A stretch of 64,000 bases of DNA. Origin: Chloracidobacterium sp. GTDB taxonomy: Bacteria; Acidobacteriota; Blastocatellia; Pyrinomonadales; Pyrinomonadaceae. The stretch spans positions 1,474,501 to 1,538,500 of the forward strand of contig JABTUB010000001.1 of NCBI GenBank assembly GCA_015075585.1, written 5' to 3'. The position numbers were made by a program, and so were the translations under genes. The notes beneath the pieces are model-generated. The model searched no databases. It was not told the DNA's origin and saw nothing but the letters and a program-made list of their open reading frames with translations. The first letter of the stretch is position 1; every line of letters begins with the position of its first letter. Below, one piece after another: positions 31,190-40,084 of this stretch.

Positions 31190-31408
31190 AAAATTCCCCT
31201 CCTTACCAAGGAGGGGTGACATTTGCCGCTTTGGGCAAATGACGGGGTGGTTCTTTGCTGCGTGTAAAGTGATCAATGAGAGAATTAAGAAACGCATGCC
31301 AACGGCAGATCGCGGATCAGTTCGTATTTACCGTAAGAGGGAACCACCCCGTCAGCCCCGACCAAAGACGTCGGGACTGCAACCCTCCTTTGTAAGGAGG
31401 GGAGTTTT
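31190..31408. mobile_element. MITE-like palindromic element, copy 2
   Basis: About 219 bp, same orientation as copy 1. The left arm 31190-31257 is nearly identical to 30497-30564, and the right arm 31339-31408 to 30646-30716. The core (31258-31338) is also 81 bases long but unrelated in sequence to the core of copy 1. Confidence 0.8.
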
Positions 31409-31444
31409 CGGAGAATTCTGTGCGTTTATTGTACAATTTCGTTT

Positions 31445-31969
31445 ATGTCGGTGCGGCGAATTGTTCATTATCCGGAGCCTGTTTTGCTGGAGGTTGGAAA
31501 ACCTGTCGCGGCTGAGGCGTTCGATAGTGGGCTGCGCGTGCTTGTAGAGGATATGTTCGAGACGATGGCGAGCGCACGCGGCGTGGGTTTGGCAGCTCCG
31601 CAGGTTGGTGTTTCGAAGCGTCTCTTTGTAATGGATACGCCCGAAGATGACGACAACGAACGCGTACGAAAAGTGTTGATAAACCCGACGATCATTCATC
31701 AGGAGGGCGAACAGATCGGCGATGAGGGATGTTTATCATTTCCGGGGCTGTATCAGCTCGTGCAGCGGGAGATGCGTGTCATCGTAAGGGCGCTCGATAT
31801 CAACGGCGAGGAGTTCGAGGCTGATATGCGGGGACTTGCGGCACGGTGCATTTTGCACGAGACCGATCATTGCGACGGCATTGTTTTCCTTGATCGAATG
31901 TCTCCCTTGAAACGCCAACTCGCAAAGCGTAGAATCAAGAAACTTCAGGAAACCGGCGAATGGCAATAA
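31445..31969 (+). CDS. def: Peptide deformylase
   Basis: A 174-aa enzyme that removes the N-formyl group from nascent proteins. All three motifs are present: GVGLAAPQVG (46-55), EGCLSFPG with metal ligand C96, and HETDHCDG with H138, E139 and H142. The usual HExDHL has a cysteine after the second His here. fmt lies 5 kb away rather than adjacent. The next gene overlaps by 10 bases. Confidence 0.95.
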   Translation: MSVRRIVHYPEPVLLEVGKPVAAEAFDSGLRVLVEDMFETMASARGVGLAAPQVGVSKRLFVMDTPEDDDNERVRKVLINPTIIHQEGEQIGDEGCLSFPGLYQLVQREMRVIVRALDINGEEFEADMRGLAARCILHETDHCDGIVFLDRMSPLKRQLAKRRIKKLQETGEWQ

Positions 31970-32190
31970 AGATCGAGGATACAAAGCTGGCCGCCGAGGC
32001 CGCTTCGATACGCGAATTGAATCTCTACCTTGAACAAGGCTGGGTTCTTTTGCTCGCGTATGTTAAAAATGCACGCGACACACAATCGTTGAGATTTGTT
32101 ATCGGTTGGCAAGCGGCGGGCGAGCCTGTTGTGCCGGAGATGCTCGACGAATGGGAGCGTCGCGAAATGCGCCGCGGAATGCGGCAGTGA
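31960..32190 (+). CDS. Small hypothetical protein coupled to def
   Basis: A 76-aa soluble protein starting inside the last codons of def. It contains ELNLYLEQGWVLLLAYVKN and RFVIGWQAAGEPVVPEMLDEWE, suggesting a short beta-hairpin and helices. No known family. The overlap with def argues for translational coupling. The next gene starts 12 bases after its stop, so def, this gene and the P5C dehydrogenase are probably one transcript. Confidence 0.65.
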   Translation: MAIKIEDTKLAAEAASIRELNLYLEQGWVLLLAYVKNARDTQSLRFVIGWQAAGEPVVPEMLDEWERREMRRGMRQ

Positions 32191-32202
32191 GGATATTTTC
32201 AG

Positions 32203-33771
32203 ATGAATACACAAAGACAGACAGATGACTTTCGCAATGAGCCGTTCACGGATTTTAAGAATGAGGCGAATAAGGCGGCTTTCGAGACGGCATTGGAAAA
32301 GGTTCGGGGCGATCTTGGCCGTGAGTATCCGATCATTATCGGCGGTGAAAAGATCACGCTGGAAAGTCAGTTCAGAAGTGTTGACCCTGCGGATCATTCG
32401 AGGGTCGTCGGGATCTTTCCTGAGGGAGATACCGATGTTTCATTGGTCGGAAAAGCCATTGACGCAGCTACGGAAGCGTTCAAGTCTTGGAGCAGAACGT
32501 CGCCGGCAGAACGCGCAGCATTGCTGTTCCGAGTTGCGGACCTTATGCGGCAACGAAAACACGAATTATCAGCTTGGATGGTCTTTGAGGTCGCAAAAAC
32601 CTGGGCTGAGGCCGATGGCGATACCGCCGAAGCCATCGATTTCTGTGAATTTTACGGCCGTGAAATGCTCCGTTGGGCATCTGATCAGCCCGTAACGCCA
32701 TATTCAGGTGAGGATAATCGTTTTACGTACGTTCCCCTTGGCGTCGGAGCGATAATTCCGCCGTGGAATTTTCCACTTGCGATAATGTGCGGTATGACAA
32801 TGGCAGCGGTCGTAACGGGAAACACAACCGTTCTTAAGCCTTCTTCTGATTCACCGACCATTGCCGCTAAATTTATGGAGATCCTCGAAGAAGCAGGATG
32901 TCCGGCAGGCGTTGTTAATTTTATCAGCGGCAGTGCGGCAACCGGCGAAGCAATGGTCACGGATCCGAGAACACGGTTCATCTCATTCACCGGATCGAAA
33001 GGTGTCGGTTTGCATATAAACGAAGAAGCCGCCAAGACACGGCCCGGCCAGATCTGGATCAAGCGTGTTGTTGCCGAAATGGGCGGCAAGGACGCTATCG
33101 TTGTAGCTGATGATGCTGACCTTGATTCGGCGGCTGACGGCGTGGTTGCAGCGGCATTCGGCTTCCAGGGGCAAAAGTGCTCGGCGTGTTCACGTCTTAT
33201 CGTTGATGAGAAGGTGCATGACGAACTGCTCGAAAAGGTGATCGAGAGGACGAACAAACTGATCATCGGCGATCCGGGTTCGCCGGAAACAAATGTCGCC
33301 GCCGTTATCAACAAACGTTCATTTGATAAGACGCTCGGTTACATTGAAAAGGCTGTTGCCGAAGGCGGAACTGTGGTAGCCGGCGGTACCGGCGACGATT
33401 CAAAGGGCTTTTTCGTCAATCCGACCGTTATTGACGGCGTGAATGCCGGCGCGACGATCGAGCAGGAAGAGGTGTTTGCTCCCGTTCTCGCTGTCGTGAA
33501 GGCTCGCGACTACGATCATGCTCTGGAGATCGCGAACGGTACGGAATTCGGCCTGACCGGATCGGTTTATTCGGCGTCGCAGGAGCGGCTCGAACAGGCC
33601 CGCCGCGATTTCCACGTCGGCAATCTGTATCTTAACCGTAAATGCACGGGCGCGCTGGTGGGTGTTCATCCTTTCGGCGGTTTTAATATGAGCGGTACCG
33701 ATTCTAAGGCCGGCGGCCGCGAATACCTGCTCCAATTCATGCAGGGTAAATCGGTAAGTCAGAAAATTTAA
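32203..33771 (+). CDS. rocA: L-glutamate gamma-semialdehyde (P5C) dehydrogenase
   Basis: A 522-aa aldehyde dehydrogenase of the P5C class, oxidising glutamate semialdehyde to glutamate with NAD+ in proline and arginine breakdown. Motifs: IIPPWNFPLAI, the Rossmann segment SFTGSKGVG, VAEMGGKDAIVV with the general-base Glu, and FQGQKCSACS with catalytic C326. Length and the long N-terminal part (NEPFTDF) match RocA/PruA rather than generic aldehyde dehydrogenases. No proline dehydrogenase gene is adjacent. Confidence 0.92.
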   Translation: MNTQRQTDDFRNEPFTDFKNEANKAAFETALEKVRGDLGREYPIIIGGEKITLESQFRSVDPADHSRVVGIFPEGDTDVSLVGKAIDAATEAFKSWSRTSPAERAALLFRVADLMRQRKHELSAWMVFEVAKTWAEADGDTAEAIDFCEFYGREMLRWASDQPVTPYSGEDNRFTYVPLGVGAIIPPWNFPLAIMCGMTMAAVVTGNTTVLKPSSDSPTIAAKFMEILEEAGCPAGVVNFISGSAATGEAMVTDPRTRFISFTGSKGVGLHINEEAAKTRPGQIWIKRVVAEMGGKDAIVVADDADLDSAADGVVAAAFGFQGQKCSACSRLIVDEKVHDELLEKVIERTNKLIIGDPGSPETNVAAVINKRSFDKTLGYIEKAVAEGGTVVAGGTGDDSKGFFVNPTVIDGVNAGATIEQEEVFAPVLAVVKARDYDHALEIANGTEFGLTGSVYSASQERLEQARRDFHVGNLYLNRKCTGALVGVHPFGGFNMSGTDSKAGGREYLLQFMQGKSVSQKI

Positions 33772-33785
33772 GGCAGGTCATTGTT

Positions 33786-34685
33786 ATGAAGAAAATATTG
33801 TTGGGTTCTATCGTCACCGCGATATTGACGCTTTCCGTCGCGGCCCAAAAAACGGCACCAAAGGCGCCGCCGAAAGCTCCGAAGCCTATCGTTTTCGCGG
33901 TCCTGAACGACGGCCGAACGACCGAGCCGATCGCATACATAAACAAGGGCAAGCTTGAGCCGCCGGTCAACGGCAGCGATGCGGCAGATATTATTGCCGC
34001 GTTCAACAAGACCTATTACAAGCCCGGAACCGTCTATCGGCTGATCTTCGGCGGAGTGGACTCGGGAACTGTGCGTGTGAAGAGTTCGGATGCGAATGCT
34101 GAATGTACCAAGAACATGGCAACCGTTACAACCCAGAGCACCAGGTCGCCGCTAAAAGGACTTGTGATGGGACTCGCGACAAACGCGCCGATCACTAACA
34201 AGGCGTTCTTCCGGCGCAAACCGACGAATGCCGAAAAGGCCGAGGTCGAGGCTTTGGTCAGAAGTGAGTACGCAAGACATAAATTGTCGCCAAAAGTGCT
34301 GAAATATCTGAATCTTACCGGCATCGACATCGATAAGAACGGCAACGCAGAATTTGTCGGCACTTACTGGACCGAGATCGACAAATTGACGCGGGGTTTA
34401 CTTTTTTTCATTGCGGAAAAGAACACGAAAGGTAAGTATGTGCTCTCATTCTCAGACTTTCGCACAATAGATCAGGCGGGTACGATGAGCGGAGATATTA
34501 AGGCGATCGACGAAGGTGTTTATCAAGAACTCTTCTTGGACAGCTTTGATTACGACGGCGACGGGATCGGTGAGATTTTTACTTATGTCGAAGCATTCGA
34601 AGGCTCGGGTTTTACCGCGTACAAAAAGGCGAACGGCAAATGGACGCGGGCCTATGAGAATTCGAATTACCACTGCGGTTATTGA
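33786..34685 (+). CDS. Secreted hypothetical protein
   Basis: A 299-aa protein with a signal peptide (MKKILLGSIVTAILTLSVAAQ) and a Lys/Pro/Ala-rich spacer (KTAPKAPPKAPKP). Two calcium-loop-like segments are visible: IDIDKNGNAEF (about 178-188) and SFDYDGDGIGEIF (about 257-269), similar to FG-GAP or dockerin-like loops. No enzyme motif is recognised. A terminator follows the gene. Confidence 0.7.
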   Translation: MKKILLGSIVTAILTLSVAAQKTAPKAPPKAPKPIVFAVLNDGRTTEPIAYINKGKLEPPVNGSDAADIIAAFNKTYYKPGTVYRLIFGGVDSGTVRVKSSDANAECTKNMATVTTQSTRSPLKGLVMGLATNAPITNKAFFRRKPTNAEKAEVEALVRSEYARHKLSPKVLKYLNLTGIDIDKNGNAEFVGTYWTEIDKLTRGLLFFIAEKNTKGKYVLSFSDFRTIDQAGTMSGDIKAIDEGVYQELFLDSFDYDGDGIGEIFTYVEAFEGSGFTAYKKANGKWTRAYENSNYHCGY

Positions 34686-34716
34686 CGGATCGCCTTTTCA
34701 AAACCGGTTCGCTTAC

Positions 34717-34747
34717 TAGGTTCTCCTCGGAGAACCTAAGATTTTTT
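34717..34747 (+). terminator. Rho-independent terminator
   Basis: Arms TAGGTTCTCC (34717-34726) and GGAGAACCTA (34729-34738) are perfect complements with a 2-base loop, followed by AGATTTTTTG. It lies between the secreted protein gene and phoA. Confidence 0.85.
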
Positions 34748-34759
34748 GTGAGTAGAACG

Positions 34760-36364
34760 ATGAGATCAAAGACGGTTGCACTTACCCTTTTGTGCGCAAT
34801 GTTGGTTCCAACATTCGGCCAAACCGTACGGGAACCATATCCCGTAAAGCGGCCGGAAAGTGTTGATACATGGCGTGCGGACGGCCTTGCGGCGATCGAG
34901 CGTGCAAAGGCCGAAAAACCGAATAAGAAACGGGCAAAGAACGTCATTCTTTTTGTCGGTGACGGTATGGGCATTTCTACACTGACGGCCGCTCGTATCT
35001 TTGAAGGACAACGCCGCGGCGAAAGCGGCGAAGAGAACAGGCTTAGCTTTGAGAACTTTCCCTATTCGGCTCTCTCAAAGACATACAATACTAACCAGCA
35101 GACCTCGGATTCGGCGCCTACCATGAGTGCGATCATCACCGGCGTTAAGACCGACGAAGGCATTCTGTCGGTCGATCAGCGCGTCGTTCGCGGCGACTAT
35201 TCGTCGGTGGCGGGCCACGAAACAAAGACACTCCTTGAAATGGCTGAAGAGAACGGAATGTCAACCGGCATCGTATCGACAGCACGCGTTACACACGCAA
35301 CGCCCGGAGCATGCTACGCACACACGGCCGATCGTAACTGGGAGTCCGATGCTGATATCAAAAAGCGCAGCAAGGCGGCTTACGAAGCGGGATTTCCTGA
35401 TATCGCCGCGCAGCTGTTGGCTTTCAAGTATGGTGACGGCATCGACGTTGTGCTTGGCGGCGGCAGGTCGAAGTTCCTGCGGCAGGATCAGGCAGACCCG
35501 GAATACCCCGAAAAGCGCGGCGAACGGCTCGACGGACGCGATCTCGCGGCCGAGTGGCAAAAGAAATATCGCGATTCGGCATACGTCTGGGACAAGAAAG
35601 GCTTTGATGCGATAGACACCGCAAAGACAAAGCATTTGCTCGGACTTTTTGAACCCGGCTATATGCAGTATGAGTCTGAGAGGAAGGAAGATCGTGCCGG
35701 GGAGCCGTCGCTGGCAGAGATGGCAGCAAAAGCAGTTGATATACTCTCTTACAATAAAAAAGGGTATTTCTTGATGGTCGAAGGCGGCCGGATCGATCAC
35801 GGTCACCATGACGGCAACGCGTATCGTGCCCTTTCCGAAACTGTCGCGCTTTCAGACGCAGTTCGTACGGTTTCTCAAAAGGTAAACCTTAATGAGACCC
35901 TGATCGTCGTAACCGCAGATCATAGCCATACTATGGTGATCCAAGGCTATCCGGCACGCGGCAATGACATTCTTGGCCTTGTTCGTGAAGTTGGGCCCGA
36001 TGGCTCGCTGCGGCCGAGTTATAAAAAGGACAAACTAGGCCTTCCGTACACAACGCTCAGCTATGCCAACGGAAAGGGTTACCAAGGTGCGTCCGACACC
36101 CAGCCCGAAGGCCCGAAGAAATGCTGCGGTGAAGCGAAGTCATTCGAACCGTTGAAGAACGGCAGACGCGATCTGACCAACGTCGATACTACTGACAAGG
36201 ATTACCTTCAGGAAGCAATGATCCCGCTCAGCGGCGAGACCCACGGCGGTGAGGACGTTGCTGTCTTTGCGGTCGGGCCTAACGCTTATTTGTTCCGCGG
36301 CTCGATGGAGCAAAATTGGATCTTTTACGTGATGGCCGACGCGTTGCGGTTGGGGAACAGATGA
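34760..36364 (+). CDS. phoA: Alkaline phosphatase, secreted
   Basis: A 534-aa phosphomonoesterase. The start at 34760 places a signal peptide (MRSKTVALTLLCAMLVPTFG) at the N-terminus; the longer frame from 34682 would run through the terminator. Metal and active-site motifs: VGDGMG (first Asp), TSDSAPTMS with nucleophile S118, MVEGGRIDHGHHDGN, TADHSHT and GETHGGEDV. Insertions (for example around GRRDLTNVDTTDKDY) make it longer than E. coli PhoA (471 aa). Its stop TGA overlaps the fmt ATG (ATGA). Confidence 0.93.
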   Translation: MRSKTVALTLLCAMLVPTFGQTVREPYPVKRPESVDTWRADGLAAIERAKAEKPNKKRAKNVILFVGDGMGISTLTAARIFEGQRRGESGEENRLSFENFPYSALSKTYNTNQQTSDSAPTMSAIITGVKTDEGILSVDQRVVRGDYSSVAGHETKTLLEMAEENGMSTGIVSTARVTHATPGACYAHTADRNWESDADIKKRSKAAYEAGFPDIAAQLLAFKYGDGIDVVLGGGRSKFLRQDQADPEYPEKRGERLDGRDLAAEWQKKYRDSAYVWDKKGFDAIDTAKTKHLLGLFEPGYMQYESERKEDRAGEPSLAEMAAKAVDILSYNKKGYFLMVEGGRIDHGHHDGNAYRALSETVALSDAVRTVSQKVNLNETLIVVTADHSHTMVIQGYPARGNDILGLVREVGPDGSLRPSYKKDKLGLPYTTLSYANGKGYQGASDTQPEGPKKCCGEAKSFEPLKNGRRDLTNVDTTDKDYLQEAMIPLSGETHGGEDVAVFAVGPNAYLFRGSMEQNWIFYVMADALRLGNR

Positions 36365-37290
36365 AGATCGTTTTTATGGGTACGCCGCCGGCGGCAGTAA
36401 CTTCTTTGGAGGCGTTGCTGGCGAGCGGACATGATATTTGCGCGGTTTACACGCAACCGGACAGGCCGGCCGGAAGAGGCGGCCGTTTAACGCCTTCTGC
36501 GGTGAAAGTGTACGCAGTTGAGCACGGCCTTGCGATACACCAACCCGAAAAACTCCGCGCGGAAGCTGAGACCGAGCGTTTCCGTTCAGTTGACGCGGAT
36601 GTTGCAGTTGTCGTAGCTTACGGCAGGATCTTGCCGATCGAATATCTAACTGCGTTCGCGAAAGGTGCAATAAACGTACATTTTTCGCTGCTGCCGAAGT
36701 ATCGGGGTGCCGCGCCGGTAAATTGGGCGATCGTGAACGGAGATCGTGTTACAGGCGTTACTACAATGCGTATGGATACCGGCCTTGATACCGGCGATAT
36801 TCTGATGCAGCGGGAAACAGACATCGGACCGGAGGAAAATGCGATCGAATTGATGGATCGGCTCGCAATGACAGGCAGTCAACTGCTTTTAGACACACTT
36901 AACCGGCTTGATATTCTTAAGCCGACGCCGCAGGATAATGCAAAGGCAACGATTGCTCCGATAATGAAAAAGTCGGACGGGCAGATCGATTGGAATTTTT
37001 CTGCAAAGGCGATTTTTGACCGCATTCGCGGTTTTCAACCGTTCCCGGGATCGTTCTCGATGCTCAACGGCCGTCGCGTAAAGCTTTTTAGGTCGGAGAT
37101 CTGCGATGTAGGAAACGAGGCTTCACCGGGAACGATCTTGGCCGCGGACGGCGAAGATCTGATCGTGAAGTGCGGCGGAAATACCGCGATCAGGGTTTTA
37201 GAGCTTCAGATGGAAGGAAGAAAACGGGGCGGTGTGCGCGAATTCATCAACGGACACCTTATAGAGCGAGGCATGCGCTTCGGCGGCTGA
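36361..37290 (+). CDS. fmt: Methionyl-tRNA formyltransferase
   Basis: A 309-aa enzyme that formylates initiator Met-tRNA with 10-formyl-THF. Motifs: MKIVFMGTP, QPDRPAGRGGRLTPSAVK, VVVAYGRILP, the catalytic segment NVHFSLLPKYRGAAPVNWAI, and DTGLDTGDIL. The C-terminal OB-like domain (about 205-309) is present. It overlaps phoA by four bases, an unusual partner for translational coupling. trhO follows after 7 bases. Confidence 0.95.
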   Translation: MKIVFMGTPPAAVTSLEALLASGHDICAVYTQPDRPAGRGGRLTPSAVKVYAVEHGLAIHQPEKLRAEAETERFRSVDADVAVVVAYGRILPIEYLTAFAKGAINVHFSLLPKYRGAAPVNWAIVNGDRVTGVTTMRMDTGLDTGDILMQRETDIGPEENAIELMDRLAMTGSQLLLDTLNRLDILKPTPQDNAKATIAPIMKKSDGQIDWNFSAKAIFDRIRGFQPFPGSFSMLNGRRVKLFRSEICDVGNEASPGTILAADGEDLIVKCGGNTAIRVLELQMEGRKRGGVREFINGHLIERGMRFGG

Positions 37291-37297
37291 TCTTTTG

Positions 37298-38068
37298 ATG
37301 TCGGAAAATATTGCGATCATAAATTTCTACGAATTTAAGCGAATGGAGGAGGTCGGAGACCTCGCGGCGATCAAAGAAGAATTGCGCCGATCTATGGCGG
37401 ATACAGGCGTTCGCGGCACGATCATTCTTGCGGATGAAGGCTTTAACGCGAGTTTGTGCGGCACTCGAGCTGAGATCGATGTTTTTATTCCGCGTGCCGA
37501 GGCCGTTCTGCGATCGGATATCAAGCCCAAGGTATCGTTCTATGCTCAGCGGCCGCTCCGGAAGATCGATGTCAAGATAAAGCCGGAGATCGTTACCCTA
37601 AAGCAGGATGTCGATCTGGATCTCGGCAAAGGAACGCATGTTACGCCTTCTGAGTGGGACCGCCTGATAAACGATCAAGAGACGTTGGTACTCGATACAC
37701 GCAACGACTACGAATATAAGAGCGGCACCTTTCGAAATGCGGTCAACCCGCATACGGCCAAGTTCAGCGATCTGCCCGCGTATGTCGCGGAGAATCTCGA
37801 TCCGGAAAAGCACAAACGGATAGCAATGTTCTGTACAGGCGGCATCCGCTGTGAAAAGTTCGCACCATATATGCGTCAGCTTGGTTTTGAAGAGGTTTAT
37901 CAGCTTGAAGGCGGCATCCTCAAATACCTTGAGACCGTACCGCCCGAAGAGTCGTCGTGGGTGGGCGAGTGTTTCGTCTTCGATGAGCGGGTAACTGTCG
38001 ATCATGACCTGCGAAGAGGCACAGGCATCGATCATTCGCAACGGCATCCTGAGAGGTGCGATCCTTGA
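37298..38068 (+). CDS. trhO: tRNA uridine(34) hydroxylase, rhodanese family
   Basis: A 256-aa YceA/TrhO family protein: an N-terminal ferredoxin-like domain with GTIILADEGFNASLCG, then a rhodanese domain with VLDTRNDYEYKSGTF, FRNAVNPHTAKF and the active cysteine C179 in FCTGGIRCEKFAPYM. TrhO adds oxygen to U34 of tRNA to form ho5U. The C-terminal tail after GECFVFDERV lacks the cysteine pair that many homologues have. A TTG at 37295 precedes the ATG and may also be used. Overlaps rsmB by 13 bases. Confidence 0.92.
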   Translation: MSENIAIINFYEFKRMEEVGDLAAIKEELRRSMADTGVRGTIILADEGFNASLCGTRAEIDVFIPRAEAVLRSDIKPKVSFYAQRPLRKIDVKIKPEIVTLKQDVDLDLGKGTHVTPSEWDRLINDQETLVLDTRNDYEYKSGTFRNAVNPHTAKFSDLPAYVAENLDPEKHKRIAMFCTGGIRCEKFAPYMRQLGFEEVYQLEGGILKYLETVPPEESSWVGECFVFDERVTVDHDLRRGTGIDHSQRHPERCDP

Positions 38069-39381
38069 CACGGCAATTGGACGCGCGACTGGCCGCATTC
38101 AAGGTACTTTTTGCCGTCGAGACAAAAGGGGCTCTTTCATCAGGATCTCTGGCGGAGATCGAACCGAAACTTTCCGAGAGGGATCGCGGACTTTGCCATG
38201 AGATTGTTCTGGGAACGCTGCGGCGGCAGCTAGAACTTGACCGCATCATCGATAAGCTGGTTGCAGGCAAACGGCTCGACATGGAAGTGCGGATCGTCCT
38301 TCGGCTCGGGCTCTATCAACTTAGACACCTTGACCGTATCCCCGCACATTCTGCGGTCAACGAGAGCGTGAAGCTTATAAGACAGTTGAAAAGATCTTCC
38401 GCTGCCGGCCTGGTTAACGCGATACTCCGCCGCTATGAGCGAGAACGAACTTCACCGCAGCCTGATGACGCGATAGATCGTATCGTCTTGGAAACATCAC
38501 ACCCTCGTGAGCTGATCGAGCGTTGGACGGCGAATTTCGGCCGCGAGACGGCCGCGGCCATTGCACGGGCGAACAACGAAAAACCGCATCTTACCTTCCG
38601 GGCCGCAAATCGCGCCGTTGCAGCAGATCGGCAGCTGATCGAAAAGTATCAGCGGGTTGAAGGCGTTCAAGGTGCGGCGATCGCGGTACGTTATGACGCC
38701 CTTCTCAACCGTCTGGCGGACGAAGGTAAGATATATTTTCAGGATGCCGGCTCTCAATTGGTAGCAAACGCGATATCACTTCGGGACGGCGGCCGTTTCT
38801 TGGATGTTTGTGCTTCGCCCGGAAGTAAATGCACGGCGATAGCGATACGTTTTCCGCGTCATGCGATCGTTGCCGGCGATCGATCGCAACGGCGTACTGA
38901 ACTGCTGAAAAACGCTGCTGTAAGCCAGCGATGCCGCAATATCGACATCGTACGATACGATGCTGAACGGCCTCTGCCGTTCGCGGCCGCGTCTTTTGAT
39001 GTAGTGCTTGTAGATGCTCCGTGTACGGGAACGGGAACGATACGGCACAATCCGGAACTCCGCTACCGTATTACGACCGATGAGATCGTGCGCCATTCAT
39101 TAAGGCAACTCAGGATACTGCAAAACTCGTCTCAGTTGGTGAAGGAGAATGGCCTTTTGATCTATTCGACGTGCTCGATCGAACCTGAAGAGAATGAAGG
39201 TGTTGCCGCTGAGTTTCTTTCAAACTCGCGTGAAATGCAGGCGGTCACGCTCGACATCGACGCAAGATTCCGCTGTGATGATGGCTTCTATCGCACCAGG
39301 CCCGATCGGGACGATATGGACGGTTTCTTCATTGCCGGCTTTCAGAGGTCAAAAATCATTGCGGAGCAGGTGTTTAGTTAG
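38056..39381 (+). CDS. rsmB: 16S rRNA (cytosine 967-C5)-methyltransferase
   Basis: A 441-aa protein with the N-terminal NusB-like domain (RQLDARLAAFKVLFAVE ... ERDRGLCHEIVLGTLRRQ) and a C-terminal SAM-dependent m5C methyltransferase: LDVCASPGSKCTAIA (motif I), VLVDAPCTGTGTIRHNPELR (motif IV with Cys) and YSTCSIEPEENE (motif VI, catalytic Cys). It methylates C967 in the 30S subunit. GTG start at 38056 inside the trhO 3' end. fmt-trhO-rsmB-PASTA-rpe form a plausible operon; fmt-rsmB neighbourhood is common in bacteria. Confidence 0.95.
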   Translation: MRSLTRQLDARLAAFKVLFAVETKGALSSGSLAEIEPKLSERDRGLCHEIVLGTLRRQLELDRIIDKLVAGKRLDMEVRIVLRLGLYQLRHLDRIPAHSAVNESVKLIRQLKRSSAAGLVNAILRRYERERTSPQPDDAIDRIVLETSHPRELIERWTANFGRETAAAIARANNEKPHLTFRAANRAVAADRQLIEKYQRVEGVQGAAIAVRYDALLNRLADEGKIYFQDAGSQLVANAISLRDGGRFLDVCASPGSKCTAIAIRFPRHAIVAGDRSQRRTELLKNAAVSQRCRNIDIVRYDAERPLPFAAASFDVVLVDAPCTGTGTIRHNPELRYRITTDEIVRHSLRQLRILQNSSQLVKENGLLIYSTCSIEPEENEGVAAEFLSNSREMQAVTLDIDARFRCDDGFYRTRPDRDDMDGFFIAGFQRSKIIAEQVFS

Positions 39382-39426
39382 GAAAAAAAAGGTAAAATCT
39401 CCGTTCGGCCGTTTGGCAGCTGAAAT

Positions 39427-40071
39427 ATGAGTTTTTTTAAGAAAGGCACTGCTGCATTGGGTAGGCTGGTAGCTGTAGGTGTTCTGCTTGCCGTCTTCCT
39501 TGCTGGGATGATGAGCGTAATGTATTTCTCGCTTCAGGGAAGTGAGATCAAGGTGCCTGAGATCACCGGAAAGTCGTTTGGTGAGAGTGAGAACGAACTC
39601 GCTTCACTCGGCCTCAAGATCAAAAAACGGGCCGATCGTGTAACGAATGACCCTCCGAATACTATCATTGAACAGCTCCCGAAACCCGGCGAAACCGTCA
39701 AAACAGGGCAGATGATCCTGGTTGTAACAAGCCGGCCGCCTGCGAGCGGCGAGACCGCACCTACGGTAATAAAAGGCAGCGAAGACGACACGGAAAAGAT
39801 CGAGGAGATGATCACCGATAAGCCGAAGAAACCGAAGACGAACACCAACACGAACCGGAAAAAGGCGGATACGACACGCGATGTGAATGCCGCTCCGTCC
39901 GATACGGACACCAAATCGAGCAGCAATTCCTCCGCGGATGCTTCGAACAGCAATAAGGCTGCACATGAGCCTGCTGATAAATCAAAAAAGGAAACACAAC
40001 CGCCGGTAAAACCGCCGGCGGCGAAACCTTCTGACGAGAAGCCGAAAAGCCAGTCGAGGCCGCACCGCTAA
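39427..40071 (+). CDS. Membrane protein with a PASTA domain
   Basis: A 214-aa protein with one transmembrane helix (about 13-35) and one extracytoplasmic PASTA domain (about 40-105: VPEITGKSFGESENELASLGLKIK ... TIIEQLPKPGETVKTGQMILVV). PASTA domains bind muropeptides or other peptidoglycan parts. No kinase domain is attached. The C-terminal 100 residues are low complexity (Lys/Asn/Thr/Ser/Pro-rich). It lies between rsmB and rpe, where many bacteria have a PASTA kinase and phosphatase gene. Confidence 0.85.
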   Translation: MSFFKKGTAALGRLVAVGVLLAVFLAGMMSVMYFSLQGSEIKVPEITGKSFGESENELASLGLKIKKRADRVTNDPPNTIIEQLPKPGETVKTGQMILVVTSRPPASGETAPTVIKGSEDDTEKIEEMITDKPKKPKTNTNTNRKKADTTRDVNAAPSDTDTKSSSNSSADASNSNKAAHEPADKSKKETQPPVKPPAAKPSDEKPKSQSRPHR

Positions 40072-40084
40072 AGCAACGAAAACT

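Noticed and set aside
34682..34759. Longer N-terminus for PhoA
   Set aside because: It would be translated through a perfect terminator hairpin and would bury the signal peptide.
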